Below, piece after piece: positions 44,383 to 54,251 of a stretch of 64,000 nt of DNA; positions within the stretch are counted from its first letter, which is position 1, and the number at the start of each line of letters is the position of its first letter. The position numbers and the translations under genes are program-made. This DNA comes from Pseudanabaena sp. ABRG5-3 (GTDB taxonomy: Bacteria; Cyanobacteriota; Cyanobacteriia; Pseudanabaenales; Pseudanabaenaceae): assembly GCF_003967015.1 (NCBI RefSeq), contig NZ_AP017560.1, positions 2,666,001 through 2,730,000 on the forward strand, written 5' to 3'. The notes under the pieces were generated by a model, which saw nothing but the letters and a program-made list of their open reading frames with translations, was not told where the DNA came from and did no database searches.

Positions 44383-45558
44383 TCAGGAATTATTTAGTAA
44401 AAACTTGCTACTGAGGTATTCAGGATTAATTTGATTTTCGCGAGGCAAATATATGGCAACTTGAATTCCAATATCATGTAAATAGTGACACATTAATGGT
44501 CCTACCTCACTCCAAGTCAAGTTACCTAAACCACATCCTAAAGCTGGCATTGCTAATGACTGAATTCCCATCTCACGGCAATTGTTTCTCAACCAATCTA
44601 ATCCGCCTTCAATATCTTCTAAACTAGAGTTTTCTCGCCACTTTCTCTTTGTTGCAAATAGCAAGAACCACTTTACAGAGTTCGCATTATCAAGTGGAAT
44701 AGTTAAATCGGCTAAATCATGATCTAATGATGTTTCGCGTTGATAAAGATAGGGTTGAGTTGCAGTAATTTGTTTACTTCTACAAGCATCTTGATAAACA
44801 ACATAAACATCAGGAAATTGATACTTTGCGCGTGATGCTAAACCTTTCCCCATTACACCTTGGAGATTAACACTAATTGTTAAAGTTTGCATATTTGAGA
44901 AGAACATATCTCCATCAATCAGAGAAATATTATTCCCAATACGAGTAGAAGACTTAGGTTGGAAAAACATATGCGGTTCAGGTATTACTGGGATATTGAC
45001 CGAACCAATGATTTTTGCAACTTTTTCTTTTGCATAGTGATCTGTCACATAAATCGAATGGACAAATTCTGGGGCAATTTTATCAGGAACTAAGCACTCA
45101 GCCATTATTTTTCTTTTAGAACCATCTAGGTCTTTCCACCAATCATTCTGAATAATTTTCCATTGTTGTTGAATTACATCTAAACCTTCATTAAATTTAA
45201 AAAATTGTGTTGGATCATTAGCAGCATTTCCATCTGTAATCAATCCTCCAGATACTTGTAGTATTCTAGGGGTGATTCCAACGACAGCTATATTTCGTCT
45301 ATCGGTTTCATGAACTACTCGATACATCATTGGATTACGAGGCTGAAAATATAAGTTGGCATATTCCCATAAACTATTTCTTTCTGGAGTTGGTTTATCC
45401 TTACGTCTTCCAATTACAGCGTTGTCATAAATAGGAGTATATGAGACCTTTAGCTCCTCAACTTTTTGATGAGACAAAATACCTTTATTAAGAATTGATG
45501 GTAAATTCTCTATATGTGTAATGTAGTAGAGGCTTTTAATAATATTAGGTTTTCTCAT
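44383..45558 (-). CDS. DarT-like ADP-ribosyltransferase fused to DarG-like macrodomain
   Basis: 391 residues in one frame. Residues 1-205 resemble DarT (DUF4433), which ADP-ribosylates thymidine in single-stranded DNA: LYYITHIENLPSILNKGIL at 10-28, NSLWEYANLYFQPRNPMMYR at 61-80, and AECLVPDKI at 153-161, whose E154 is the expected catalytic glutamate. Residues 208-375 resemble the DarG macrodomain, which removes this mark: ISLIDGDMFFSN, VNLQGVMGKGLASRAKYQFP at 230-249, and MPALGCGLG at 337-345. In known systems darT and darG are two adjacent genes, so toxin and antidote here would be one polypeptide. The C-terminal part of DarG that binds DarT is missing or very short. It lies in a patch of TA remnants. 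Confidence 0.85.
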   Translation of the reverse strand: MRKPNIIKSLYYITHIENLPSILNKGILSHQKVEELKVSYTPIYDNAVIGRRKDKPTPERNSLWEYANLYFQPRNPMMYRVVHETDRRNIAVVGITPRILQVSGGLITDGNAANDPTQFFKFNEGLDVIQQQWKIIQNDWWKDLDGSKRKIMAECLVPDKIAPEFVHSIYVTDHYAKEKVAKIIGSVNIPVIPEPHMFFQPKSSTRIGNNISLIDGDMFFSNMQTLTISVNLQGVMGKGLASRAKYQFPDVYVVYQDACRSKQITATQPYLYQRETSLDHDLADLTIPLDNANSVKWFLLFATKRKWRENSSLEDIEGGLDWLRNNCREMGIQSLAMPALGCGLGNLTWSEVGPLMCHYLHDIGIQVAIYLPRENQINPEYLSSKFLLNNS

Positions 45559-45686
45559 AAATTACTTTTAAGCTAAACAGATCTCGTAACTCTGTAATCC
45601 CTATATTTTAAGCGCTTCTCTAATTTATATGTACTTGTTACTATAAATTATGTTAAAGGAGTCGATCTCCATGATAAAAAACTATC

Positions 45687-45721
45687 AATAAAAAAGGGGC
45701 GCTTAGCGCCCCTTTTTTATT
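45687..45721 (-). terminator. Terminator after ndhB
   Basis: AATAAAAAAGGGGCGC (45687-45702) pairs with GCGCCCCTTTTTTATT (45706-45721) around TTA. It overlaps the ndhB stop codon and separates it from the DarT-DarG gene. Confidence 0.85.
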
Positions 45722-47264
45722 GTGCAGTTGTTGGTAAGACTGCTACTGATTTTGCATTCGGTGCTTTAGCTTGGAGAAACTTGGTTTCTTTTACGGCTTG
45801 ATTGGAGAGGGAGAAGAGAGGATTAGACGCAATACCAGCGATCGCAGTAAATATGAGAGTAAATACGAGCGCCGCTTGTAAAGGCTTCATACCCACCTGA
45901 TTCCATGTGATCTCAGGATAGTTGCGAATCGACTCAGACATTTCTTGAGGCTCCTTAACTACCATCATCTTGACGACGCGGATGTAGTAATAGAGAGAAA
46001 CCACACTCATGACTAACGCTAGTAAGACTAAGCCGTAAGCTTGAGCTTGCCAACCTGCCCAGAAAATGTAGAGCTTACCAAAGAAACCAGCGAGGGGCGG
46101 AATACCACCAAGGGATAGGAGGCATACACTCAAAGCAAGGGTCAGTAAAGGATCTTTTTGGTACAAGCCACTGTATTCACTGATTTGATCGGTTCCTGTG
46201 CGGGAAGCAAACAGGATCACACAGGCAAATGCACCCATGTTCATGAACAGATACAGAATCAAGTAAAACACCATGCTGGCGTAACCTGCTTCGGAGTCGA
46301 TCGCCATACCGAGCATTACAAAACCTGCTTGACCGATGGAGGAGTAAGCCAACATCCGCTTCATACTGGTTTGCGCGATCGCTACTACATTGCCCAAGAC
46401 CATGCTCAAAACGGTCAATACGACAAACACGTAATGCCATTGCAGAGAAGCCAAAGGAAATGCGGTAATCAAAAATCTGAGGGCGAGTCCAAAACCAGCC
46501 ACCTTAGAGCCAATCGACAAAAAGGCAACTACAGGAGTTGGTGAACCTTCGTAAACGTCAGGTGTCCATTGGTGGAAAGGTACTGCGGAGAGCTTGAAGG
46601 AAATCCCCGCAATTACAAATACCATCGAGATAATTAGAGCAGTGTTGCTAACGGTAATCTTTGAGGCGATCGCCGATAGAGAGGTTTCGCCGCCCGAAAG
46701 TCCGTAGAGCAAGGACATCCCGTAAAGGAAAATCGCCGAGCTAGCTGCACCGACTAATAAATATTTGAGCGCCGCTTCATTGGAACGGGGATCGCGTTTG
46801 GTATAACCCGACAGCAAGTAAGACGAAATACTCAGGGTTTCAAGGGAGACAAATACCATCACCATTTCGTCGGAGCCAGTGAGGAACATGCCGCCAAGGG
46901 TAGCACTGAGCAAAATGACTAGATACTCGCCAACTACTACGCCTGACTGCTCTAGATAACGGATCGAAACGAGGATCGTAAATAGAGCCGATAGGGCAAT
47001 AATGGCGCGAAAAATAATGCTGAGTTTGTCACTATTAAAACTGCCCAAAAAGGCGATCGGATTTTCTAAGCCCGTCCATTGCCACACAAGGGCAGCCGTG
47101 GATGCGACTAAACCAGCGATCGCAATATTAGGAAGAACATTTGCCGACTTGCGCCCTGATGCAATCAGATCGACGACTAGCACGAGTACCAATGTCCCAA
47201 TGACAATGAGTTCTGGCAAGATCGCGCCACTATTGAGTAGAGCATTGAGACTTGCTGTATCCAT
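45717..47264 (-). CDS. ndhB: NAD(P)H-quinone oxidoreductase subunit 2 (NDH-1)
   Basis: Proton-pumping antiporter-like subunit of thylakoid NDH-1, used in respiration, cyclic electron flow and CO2 uptake. 515 residues with about 14 helices. The family motifs [40 protein letters not shown] and [20 protein letters not shown] are present, including the lysine and histidine residues of the channel. Length matches other cyanobacterial NdhB. Single gene, as is usual. Confidence 0.96.
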   Translation of the reverse strand: MDTASLNALLNSGAILPELIVIGTLVLVLVVDLIASGRKSANVLPNIAIAGLVASTAALVWQWTGLENPIAFLGSFNSDKLSIIFRAIIALSALFTILVSIRYLEQSGVVVGEYLVILLSATLGGMFLTGSDEMVMVFVSLETLSISSYLLSGYTKRDPRSNEAALKYLLVGAASSAIFLYGMSLLYGLSGGETSLSAIASKITVSNTALIISMVFVIAGISFKLSAVPFHQWTPDVYEGSPTPVVAFLSIGSKVAGFGLALRFLITAFPLASLQWHYVFVVLTVLSMVLGNVVAIAQTSMKRMLAYSSIGQAGFVMLGMAIDSEAGYASMVFYLILYLFMNMGAFACVILFASRTGTDQISEYSGLYQKDPLLTLALSVCLLSLGGIPPLAGFFGKLYIFWAGWQAQAYGLVLLALVMSVVSLYYYIRVVKMMVVKEPQEMSESIRNYPEITWNQVGMKPLQAALVFTLIFTAIAGIASNPLFSLSNQAVKETKFLQAKAPNAKSVAVLPTTAQ

Positions 47265-47487
47265 ACTTAATTTATGTGTTGTTTCTATGGCAATTGTATA
47301 GCAAAACTTGAAGTCCCTCTAATTTCTTGTTTTCTCTCTCTGTAGTAAAGAAATCCAACTAGAATCAGGGTTTTACAACTTCTAAGAAGCCCTCAATGAG
47401 CTATTGAGTTTGTTATTAGTTTATACAAGCCACATTATAGATTGAATACTATGATTTTTTAAAAAATAATAGCCATTACACTATAAA

Positions 47488-47536
47488 GAACCCGATTGTG
47501 ATGGCGCAGCTACGCTGCACCATCACAATCGGGTTC
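47488..47536. terminator. Long palindrome with GC-TAC-GC tip
   Basis: 47488-47510 (GAACCCGATTGTGATGG...) pairs with 47514-47536 around TAC; one mismatch (GGCGCAGC against GGTGCAGC). One of the few long palindromes here that is not perfect. Confidence 0.7.
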
Positions 47537-47607
47537 GGGGAATCAGTTAGCGATGTAGCAATACCTAAATTTCTAGGCAACCTTCCTTAAACTCTCTCAG
47601 GCTAGTG

Positions 47608-47640
47608 TTTGGTTGTACCGCCAAAGGCGGTACAACCAAA
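47608..47640. terminator. 15-bp-arm hairpin
   Basis: TTTGGTTGTACCGCC (47608-47622) and GGCGGTACAACCAAA (47626-47640) pair perfectly around AAA, next to the stop of the gene at 47645. Confidence 0.75.
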
Positions 47641-47644
47641 TAAG

Positions 47645-48241
47645 TTATGCTTGGCGATCGCGTTGAGACTTTGCAGAGCCTTTCGCCGAGGTGTTAGCAG
47701 AATTATTTGCTGAATTATTTGCAAAGGGTTGCAAATTCCAACCAAACACCATAAAGCTTTTGTGCTTGCGCTGCATCTGACGCAGGATCTTGACCACTTC
47801 CATCAAATCTTCGCGGTTGTCTGGAGGTTTCTTGGTGCGTAGTCTTGCAAAGGGCAACAACACACCAAATTGAGCAGCAGCATTGCAAAACGAGTTAAGC
47901 ATTGCTCGTTCGGGCGCATGGACTCCTATGGTTGCCTCGCCAACCTGAATCAAACAGCCTTTGTCACTACCCGTCGCCTCACGGGTAACGCGATCAATCG
48001 TGAGCGAACAACGCATCGTGATGTAGTCCGACACCGCCACAGGGTCAGAAAAACTCACTTTCCAATCATGGCTCAGCGCATCAAGCCTTGAGCAGAGCAT
48101 CAACCAAACGGTAAAAAATTCGGAATAATTTTGGCGATCGCCTTCACTGCAAGAGCTATTGTGAGTGGCAATGCCAAAGGAACGCGCCTTAGAAGCTGAC
48201 AGCAACAAAATGGGCTCGGAAGCATCAGAAACATGAGTCAT
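47645..48241 (-). CDS. Hypothetical protein
   Basis: I do not recognise a family. With the ATG at 48241 the protein has 198 residues; an 18-codon extension to a GTG at 48295 is open but less likely. The core (about 5-165) contains SFSDPVAVSDYITMRCSLTI, then KGCLIQVGEATIGVHAPERA and a basic helix EVVKILRQMQRKHKSFMVFG. The C-terminus is a low-complexity tail of Asn-Ser-Ala repeats (NNSANNSANTSAKGSAKS). No signal peptide or membrane helix. It stands 60 bp after the DUF790 gene in the same direction and could be co-transcribed with it. Confidence 0.6.
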   Translation of the reverse strand: MTHVSDASEPILLLSASKARSFGIATHNSSCSEGDRQNYSEFFTVWLMLCSRLDALSHDWKVSFSDPVAVSDYITMRCSLTIDRVTREATGSDKGCLIQVGEATIGVHAPERAMLNSFCNAAAQFGVLLPFARLRTKKPPDNREDLMEVVKILRQMQRKHKSFMVFGWNLQPFANNSANNSANTSAKGSAKSQRDRQA

Positions 48242-48355
48242 AGTCAAAACCCGAAACTCTTTGAATAATGTACATTTATCAAAGAGATCTGTCACCTGTC
48301 ATTTATACGCAAAAACAGTCAAAATCTAGCAAAAAATTGTTTTCTTTGATTTAAG

Positions 48356-49579
48356 CTAGGTTTCTAATGGAATTATTTGCAAAATCGTCTTTGGTAGCAG
48401 CTTGTCTTTAAACCAAACTGTTAATGCAGGTGTGTCACTTACCTTTACGCCTACTTTTTCAAGATTTAGACGCTCAGAAATTGCCAAAATCAAATTTTCG
48501 CAATTAGCCTGTTTGACCTGTGAAAACTTTTTGCGTAAATATTCAGGTCGCCAATAGCCCACAATCTCTAATAAGTAACTCCGTCCGTCAGGATGCACTA
48601 ACCGAAAATCAGGAATCATGACACTGCCGGGAATCGGAATTAAATCCACTTCTCTTTCTAATTTCCATTCTGTTTTTAAATCCGCCCATTTCTCGGAAAA
48701 AGAAGCCTCGAGCGCACTGTCATACATTTTGCCCGCAGGATAATGACTGACTAATCCACATTCCGAATCAAGGGTAAATAAACCCTTACGTTTTTGCTTA
48801 GAATAGGTGTCTTTTTCAACGAGAGTGGCTTGCAGACTCCATTTCGTGACGTGGAGTAAAGCTGGGAGAAGTTTAGCGATCGCGAGTCCATAGCGTGTAC
48901 TTGTGCCAAATAAACTCGTCGCGCCATCAACGGTAATCGTAAAGCCATAATCGACATCCCCTTCGATATAGGACATTAATTGAAAGAGTTTGAGATAACG
49001 AAAGAGCAGCTTATATTCCCCTGGATCATTGCGATGCACATTCAGGGTCATGTGGCTAGCGCGATAAAAAATCCCTTGTACCTGTGAGAGATTATAGCGA
49101 TGAATTAAGTCTTCAGTAGTTGGCGTATCAAATTGCGTCAGTATTCGATTCTCCATGAGGTCAGCATAAAGCCCTTGAATAATTTGGGAAGGCAACACTT
49201 CGCGACTGAGTTCTTGAGTGAGTTTATCCGCAAGTTTTTCTAAGGTTTCGCTAGTAGCTTGTTGACTAGGAATGACTTCAGCCGACAGTTCAAAGACGCG
49301 GCGGCGCAATTCCTGCGGTTCTAATGGACTAATAATCTCAAAGGTGCTGAAGCTGGATTTGAGAATATGCGCTAATCCCCGCTTCACGCGATAGTCGGGC
49401 GTATCACCTTCTAGTTCTTGCAACTGGCGATCGAGTTCACTCTGGGGCTGACCCTTGCAACTTTCAAAAATAGCGATTAATTCCGTAGCGATCGCCTGAT
49501 GCTTCTCATCCAATTTCAGTCGTTTAGGAATAACAGTTTCGCCATTCAGTCGGTGCATCAAGAGTTCGCTAGGCAGCAT
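48356..49579 (-). CDS. DUF790 family protein (Bax1-like nuclease)
   Basis: 407 residues. The family includes archaeal Bax1, a nuclease partner of XPB helicase in DNA repair. MLPSELLMHRLNGETVIPKR is the usual start; the middle has FDTPTTEDLIHRYNLSQVQG and FYRASHMTLNVHRND, and the C-terminal third carries the nuclease-like core: SVMIPDFRLVHPDG, YLLEIVGYWRPEYLRKKFSQ, that is D, E and K positions of the PD-(D/E)XK fold. It lies 149 bp behind a giant SNF2 helicase on the same strand. In archaea the partner is XPB; here the only helicase nearby is of SNF2 type. Confidence 0.88.
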   Translation of the reverse strand: MLPSELLMHRLNGETVIPKRLKLDEKHQAIATELIAIFESCKGQPQSELDRQLQELEGDTPDYRVKRGLAHILKSSFSTFEIISPLEPQELRRRVFELSAEVIPSQQATSETLEKLADKLTQELSREVLPSQIIQGLYADLMENRILTQFDTPTTEDLIHRYNLSQVQGIFYRASHMTLNVHRNDPGEYKLLFRYLKLFQLMSYIEGDVDYGFTITVDGATSLFGTSTRYGLAIAKLLPALLHVTKWSLQATLVEKDTYSKQKRKGLFTLDSECGLVSHYPAGKMYDSALEASFSEKWADLKTEWKLEREVDLIPIPGSVMIPDFRLVHPDGRSYLLEIVGYWRPEYLRKKFSQVKQANCENLILAISERLNLEKVGVKVSDTPALTVWFKDKLLPKTILQIIPLET

Positions 49580-49728
49580 AGATATTTGGTAGTCCTAAAT
49601 ATGTAGTTTGGTCTAGTCTCTGTCATGGGCTAACTGGTTAACATTAGAACCTCTTGTCTTATTTTCTTCCATCCTTTCCTGTTTAAAACTAGCTATTTTT
49701 CCATAGATAGCCCTACCTCTACTGATAG

Positions 49729-52700
49729 CTAAAACTCATTAATCAATTGTAACAACGCATCCGTTGAAACCTTGCCACTCATATCTGTACCTTCCAATAG
49801 GCTATCGGCAAGATCGCGTTTATGAGTATGTAGATCGACGATTTTCTCTTCGATTGTTCCCTTAGCGACAAGGCGATAAATTGTCACAGGTCGCTTTTGT
49901 CCAATGCGATGGGCGCGATCGCTTGCTTGATCTTCCACCGCAGGATTCCACCAAGGATCCATATGGATCACATAGTCGGCAGCCGTGAGATTTAGCCCTG
50001 TACCGCCAGCCTTGAGACTGATCAAGAAGATATCACCTTCACCTGCTTGGAATGCCTCCACACGTTTTTTGCGGTCTTTGGCAGGAGTACTGCCATCGAG
50101 GTATTGATAGCTAATTTTTTGAGAATCGAGATAATCGCGGATGATATGCAGATGATCGACAAATTGGCTAAAGACTAGCGCTTTGTGCTTGTTATCTAGT
50201 AATTCACTGACGACTTCACCGAAAAGTTGCAGTTTAGAACTGGGTAAGGGAATATCGGGACGCACTAGTTTGGTATTGCAGCAAGCGCGACGCAATTTCA
50301 TGATTTCTGCGAGCACCTGTAAATGCTTTTGTCCTGCGTTGGCTGGGGTATCGGCAAGTTTAGCGATCGCCTCACGACGTAGCGCTTCATAAAAGGCAAG
50401 TTCTTCTTTGCTGAGTTCCACTTGTAATGTGACCTCAGTACGCGATGGTAACTCTTGCAATACTTGGTTCTTAGTCCGACGGAGAATGAAGGGTTGAATC
50501 AGCTTTTTCAATTGATTACGCGCTTCTCGATCCTGCGATCGCTCGATCGGGTTGGCATAGTTAGTATTGAAATTATCAAGGGAGCCAAGTAGTCCGGGGT
50601 TAATAAAGCGGAACAGATTCCATAACTCGCCGAGATGGTTTTCGATGGGTGTGCCTGTAGTAATTAACTTGAAGCCACTTTGCAAATTCATCGCCGCTTG
50701 CGATCGCTTAGTTGCCGTATTTTTAATTGCCTGTGCTTCGTCGAGAACAACAGTTTGCCATTCTACTTTTGCTAGCATTTCCCCGACTTCCTCTTGCTGC
50801 ATCAAGCCATAGCTACAGATCACCATGTCAAAGGGTTGGAGATTATCAAGCACCTTTTGGCGATCGCCTGTACCAAAGACAATCACATTTAGAGTTGGTG
50901 CAAATTTGGCAGCTTCACCAATCCAGTTCATGCAGACGGAAGTAGGCGCGACAATCAGGGTGGCTCCGTGAGGTGCGCGGGTGAGAATTAGCGCTAAAGA
51001 TTGCAGGGTTTTGCCTAAGCCCATGTCATCAGCTAAGCAAGCACCCACACCCCAATGGGCTAATCGCGCTAACCATTGAAAACCTTCGATCTGATAATCA
51101 CGGAGATCGGCTTGCAATGTTGATGGCAACTGCGGCTCAAAGTTCCGCATTTCTTTGATTCTTTTAACATGGGCTTTCCAATGCTTATCGACTTTGAGAT
51201 CATCAATTTCATCGACAAAATCTTCTAGAGCTAAAGCTGCTAAGGGATGGAATCTTGTGCCTTTGCCATGCTTCTCTGATAGACGACGAAACTCATCTAA
51301 GCGTTTACGAAACTGTTGGGTTAAGGCGATAAACTGACCATCCCCAAGGGGAATGAATCGGCTCGGTGTTTTGTCCAGCAATTCCAATAGGCGTTGCATA
51401 TCAATAACTTGGTCATCACCGAGGCGTAACTCACCTTCGGCAGCAAACCAATCTCGGCTTTGATTGATCGACATACGGAAATCACCAAAACCAGCACGAT
51501 GACTGATTCGCATCTTTTCGCCTTCAGGCCATTCCAAAACAATGCGATCGCCTAATGCTTGCAGTTCTAGTAGAAGTTCTAAGCAAAACTCAGGATCATC
51601 AATGACCCATTCACTTTCCGCTTCTTCAAAATTGCTGAGGGTGGGACAGGCGGCGATCGCTTCATTAGCGAGTTTTTTCTCTTCTTTTAAATTCCTTGTC
51701 GCTTGCAAACGTTTACCATCGATTTCGGCAAGTACGGTTGCACCACCAGTCCCCGGACGATAATAAGACCCAGCATTGGCAAAGGGACGCGCTAGTATGG
51801 CAATCTTTAGTCCATCCCCTGATGGCAGAATATGCACATGGGGCTTGCTGTCCGATGGCACTTCCTCAGCATCACTCACGCCACCACCGATATCAGAATG
51901 CACCGTCACAATCGAAGAGATTGAATGAATTGCTTCGAGAACTTTATCTTTCGCGGCAACAGGAATTTCGAGGCGATTTTTGCGCCCAATAATTTCGGTG
52001 ATGCGACGATGGGATTCATTCACCTGTGTAACTTTAAGGCGGGTAGGACTTTCCTTAGTGACGACAAAACTCTGACCATCCTTTAACTCTGGCGAAAACT
52101 CTAAAAATAGGCGATCGCCTTTTCCTGCCTTGACCAATAGTTCTGGTTCACCCTTGACGACATCCACACGAGTTGTGGGTGAGTCTTCCCAAAATATGAG
52201 CGGATGTCCAATTAAGGCACAAATTGTCTCTTCATCAAATTCATATTGCGACTGTCCATAATAGCCATAGGAGGAATAGGCTTGGATATGGGAACAGGCA
52301 ATAATGTCCTGTGGTGTTAAATAGGGAAACTCATGACTATTTTCTTTGAGGCGTTTGAGCGCAATATTCCGTCCCGTACTCCAGACTCCTTTGGCATTAA
52401 TCTTCTGTTCCTTCGGCTGCACGGTATAGCCACCCTTAACAAAGCTAATCAGCCATACGAGACGCTGGGGGGAATTATTGGCTGCCTTGCTTGTCTCCTG
52501 TGGTGATTTGGTAAGATTGAGCAACGCATTCAGACTCAATTCCCAAGTTTCCCTTGGACGGATGAGGTTTACAATCGTGGGAATTTGATTCTCTTGGCGT
52601 AACTTTTGGGCATGTTTTTGATGGATAGAATTAGGGGAAAGTTCTCCTAAAAGTTCCGCAGTTTCCATCGAGAGCCAATGGTAGCCAGCGGTTACTGATT

Positions 52701-53946
52701 GTTTGAGTAATGGTTGCAGAACCCTTGATAAATCCACTCGTGCTTTTTCAGGATTTACCCAATAGAGACAAAGCGCACTAAAAAATACTTCTAGACAATG
52801 GCTTTGGGTATGGTCATGGAGATATTCATTACTGAGTAGATCCTTTTGAGGAATATCCCCCAGTTGAAACTTCAAAACCCTTTGCAGTCTGCTATAGGTG
52901 GTCTGCAACCAATGGTGAGTTTGCTTCACCATCAGTGCGGCATAGCCTTCAGCTTCACGCATACTCTCGGCTGTTCCCTCTTGAATCAGCGCTAGGATAA
53001 AAAACAATCCCGGTTCACCACTGAAGTAGATCTGACGTTTACCTGTGGCTTTTCGGATCGATTTGAGAGATAGTCGAAATTGGGTAATCGCTAAAGCGCG
53101 ATCGCCTTTCAGAAAATATAGCCAAGCCAGTAGAGCATTGCCTGCCTCTTTGTAGTCATTGGACAGACGTTCATAGGCAGCTCGAGCAGTTTTTAAATCC
53201 GCACGCAATAGGCTTTGCTCGATTAATACCAATAGCAAGGGATCGGTACAGCGATCGCTATTTTCTTGAAAACTTTTTTGTAATAGAGCTAAAGCCTGAT
53301 CGGTATTTTTTAACTTAAGCATTCCATTGCTAAGAATGGTGCTTAAGCCGACCTCATAAAAAGTTGAATCTAGGGTTTGAAACCAGTCTGGATCGAAGGG
53401 ATTGTTACAGATTTGGAATAGAATCGCATCTAAGGTAATTTTCTGTTGAGAATAGCCAAATCGATAGAAGTCGTCAAATTGCTTAGCAACAAAATCTACA
53501 TCCTGCCGATAAATCCCAATCCTGACTTCGCGAACAAACTGTGATTCACTCCTGAAAGTACGTGAACCTATCTTGCCGTAGGATGGTACTGGGATTTTTG
53601 CTTCGATTACTTCGACAATTGATTCAAACTTTCCTTTTTGAATGGCATCGCGGACAGCAATATCGACCAATAACGAATTACATTGCACACCTTGGGAACG
53701 ATCTTGATTGAGTAGGTTTAACTTTAAGAGGCGATCAATATATGTTTTTAAAGCAATGGGCGATAGAGGCTTATCCTTATCCTTAACTCCAAGGTAGATC
53801 AAGCAGTCTAGAATTACAGTACGATTTAGTGGTTCATAGGCGATCGCCAAGGTGCGGATGATCTGTTGCTCTAGTGCCGACAATTTGTGATAGAGCGCTG
53901 TCAGGGTCTCATAGAGTTTGGCAGAATCAACTTGGAAATCAGGCAT
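49729..53946 (-). CDS. Very large SNF2-family helicase
   Basis: 1405 residues. The C-terminal 460 residues are a complete Swi2/Snf2 motor: Walker A LADDMGLGKT near 971-980, VVLDEAQAIKN near 1066-1076, TGTPIENHLGELWNLFRFIN, and helicase C motifs FLISLKAGGTGLNLTAADYV and DRAHRIGQKRPV near 1345-1356. The N-terminal 900 residues are different: about 1-470 look helical and repeat-like (TPR-like tracts such as ALALLQKSF and LLVLIEQSLL), followed by a SNF2-associated region (about 560-900) with ILPSGDGLKIAILARPF and SEWVIDDPEFCLELLLELQA. Bacterial SNF2 proteins of RapA or HepA type lack this front part. Function unknown; DNA repair or defence are possible. Confidence 0.9.
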   Translation of the reverse strand: MPDFQVDSAKLYETLTALYHKLSALEQQIIRTLAIAYEPLNRTVILDCLIYLGVKDKDKPLSPIALKTYIDRLLKLNLLNQDRSQGVQCNSLLVDIAVRDAIQKGKFESIVEVIEAKIPVPSYGKIGSRTFRSESQFVREVRIGIYRQDVDFVAKQFDDFYRFGYSQQKITLDAILFQICNNPFDPDWFQTLDSTFYEVGLSTILSNGMLKLKNTDQALALLQKSFQENSDRCTDPLLLVLIEQSLLRADLKTARAAYERLSNDYKEAGNALLAWLYFLKGDRALAITQFRLSLKSIRKATGKRQIYFSGEPGLFFILALIQEGTAESMREAEGYAALMVKQTHHWLQTTYSRLQRVLKFQLGDIPQKDLLSNEYLHDHTQSHCLEVFFSALCLYWVNPEKARVDLSRVLQPLLKQSVTAGYHWLSMETAELLGELSPNSIHQKHAQKLRQENQIPTIVNLIRPRETWELSLNALLNLTKSPQETSKAANNSPQRLVWLISFVKGGYTVQPKEQKINAKGVWSTGRNIALKRLKENSHEFPYLTPQDIIACSHIQAYSSYGYYGQSQYEFDEETICALIGHPLIFWEDSPTTRVDVVKGEPELLVKAGKGDRLFLEFSPELKDGQSFVVTKESPTRLKVTQVNESHRRITEIIGRKNRLEIPVAAKDKVLEAIHSISSIVTVHSDIGGGVSDAEEVPSDSKPHVHILPSGDGLKIAILARPFANAGSYYRPGTGGATVLAEIDGKRLQATRNLKEEKKLANEAIAACPTLSNFEEAESEWVIDDPEFCLELLLELQALGDRIVLEWPEGEKMRISHRAGFGDFRMSINQSRDWFAAEGELRLGDDQVIDMQRLLELLDKTPSRFIPLGDGQFIALTQQFRKRLDEFRRLSEKHGKGTRFHPLAALALEDFVDEIDDLKVDKHWKAHVKRIKEMRNFEPQLPSTLQADLRDYQIEGFQWLARLAHWGVGACLADDMGLGKTLQSLALILTRAPHGATLIVAPTSVCMNWIGEAAKFAPTLNVIVFGTGDRQKVLDNLQPFDMVICSYGLMQQEEVGEMLAKVEWQTVVLDEAQAIKNTATKRSQAAMNLQSGFKLITTGTPIENHLGELWNLFRFINPGLLGSLDNFNTNYANPIERSQDREARNQLKKLIQPFILRRTKNQVLQELPSRTEVTLQVELSKEELAFYEALRREAIAKLADTPANAGQKHLQVLAEIMKLRRACCNTKLVRPDIPLPSSKLQLFGEVVSELLDNKHKALVFSQFVDHLHIIRDYLDSQKISYQYLDGSTPAKDRKKRVEAFQAGEGDIFLISLKAGGTGLNLTAADYVIHMDPWWNPAVEDQASDRAHRIGQKRPVTIYRLVAKGTIEEKIVDLHTHKRDLADSLLEGTDMSGKVSTDALLQLINEF

Positions 53947-54055
53947 ATCTAAAGTTTGGATTGTGGTTGAAAAAATTGTGATGGGGTATCTCTAGAAATT
54001 TATGAGAAGTACAGGCAGGTTGTATTTCTGATAATTTATGGCTAGTTGAGATATG

Positions 54056-54141
54056 GTAGTCCTAAATCATTTAGAGATGTTGGGCTTGGTGGAAGCACTC
54101 ACTAAAGGGGAAAACCTCTACAAACCATTTAAGATTGATAT
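54056..54141. repeat. Diverged copy of MITE-like family 1
   Basis: Begins GTAGTCCTAAATCATTT and ends AAACCATTTAAGATTGATAT, like the intact copy 115 bp to its right; the central palindrome is decayed (GTGGAAGCACTCACTAAAGG). Confidence 0.65.
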
Positions 54142-54251
54142 GTTACGAAATATTAATGATAGCAAATATCTGGGATTCATCATAGTTTAAGGTATCGCAA
54201 GCTGATAAGTATTTTCCTGTAATTTAAAATCGAAAAACTTGATGGTTACAG

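Larger units (their letters stand above)
47265..47644. other. 380-bp gap with two palindromes
   Basis: No gene is seen. It contains a 23-bp-arm palindrome with loop TAC at 47488-47536 (one C/T mismatch) and a perfect 15-bp-arm hairpin at 47608-47640 (TTTGGTTGTACCGCC / GGCGGTACAACCAAA) just beyond the stop of the next gene. The remainder is AT-rich and should include the ndhB promoter. Confidence 0.6.

Noticed and set aside
46158-46544. 128-codon frame antisense to ndhB
   Set aside because: Shadow frame rich in His, Cys and Gln typical of antisense to a membrane protein gene.
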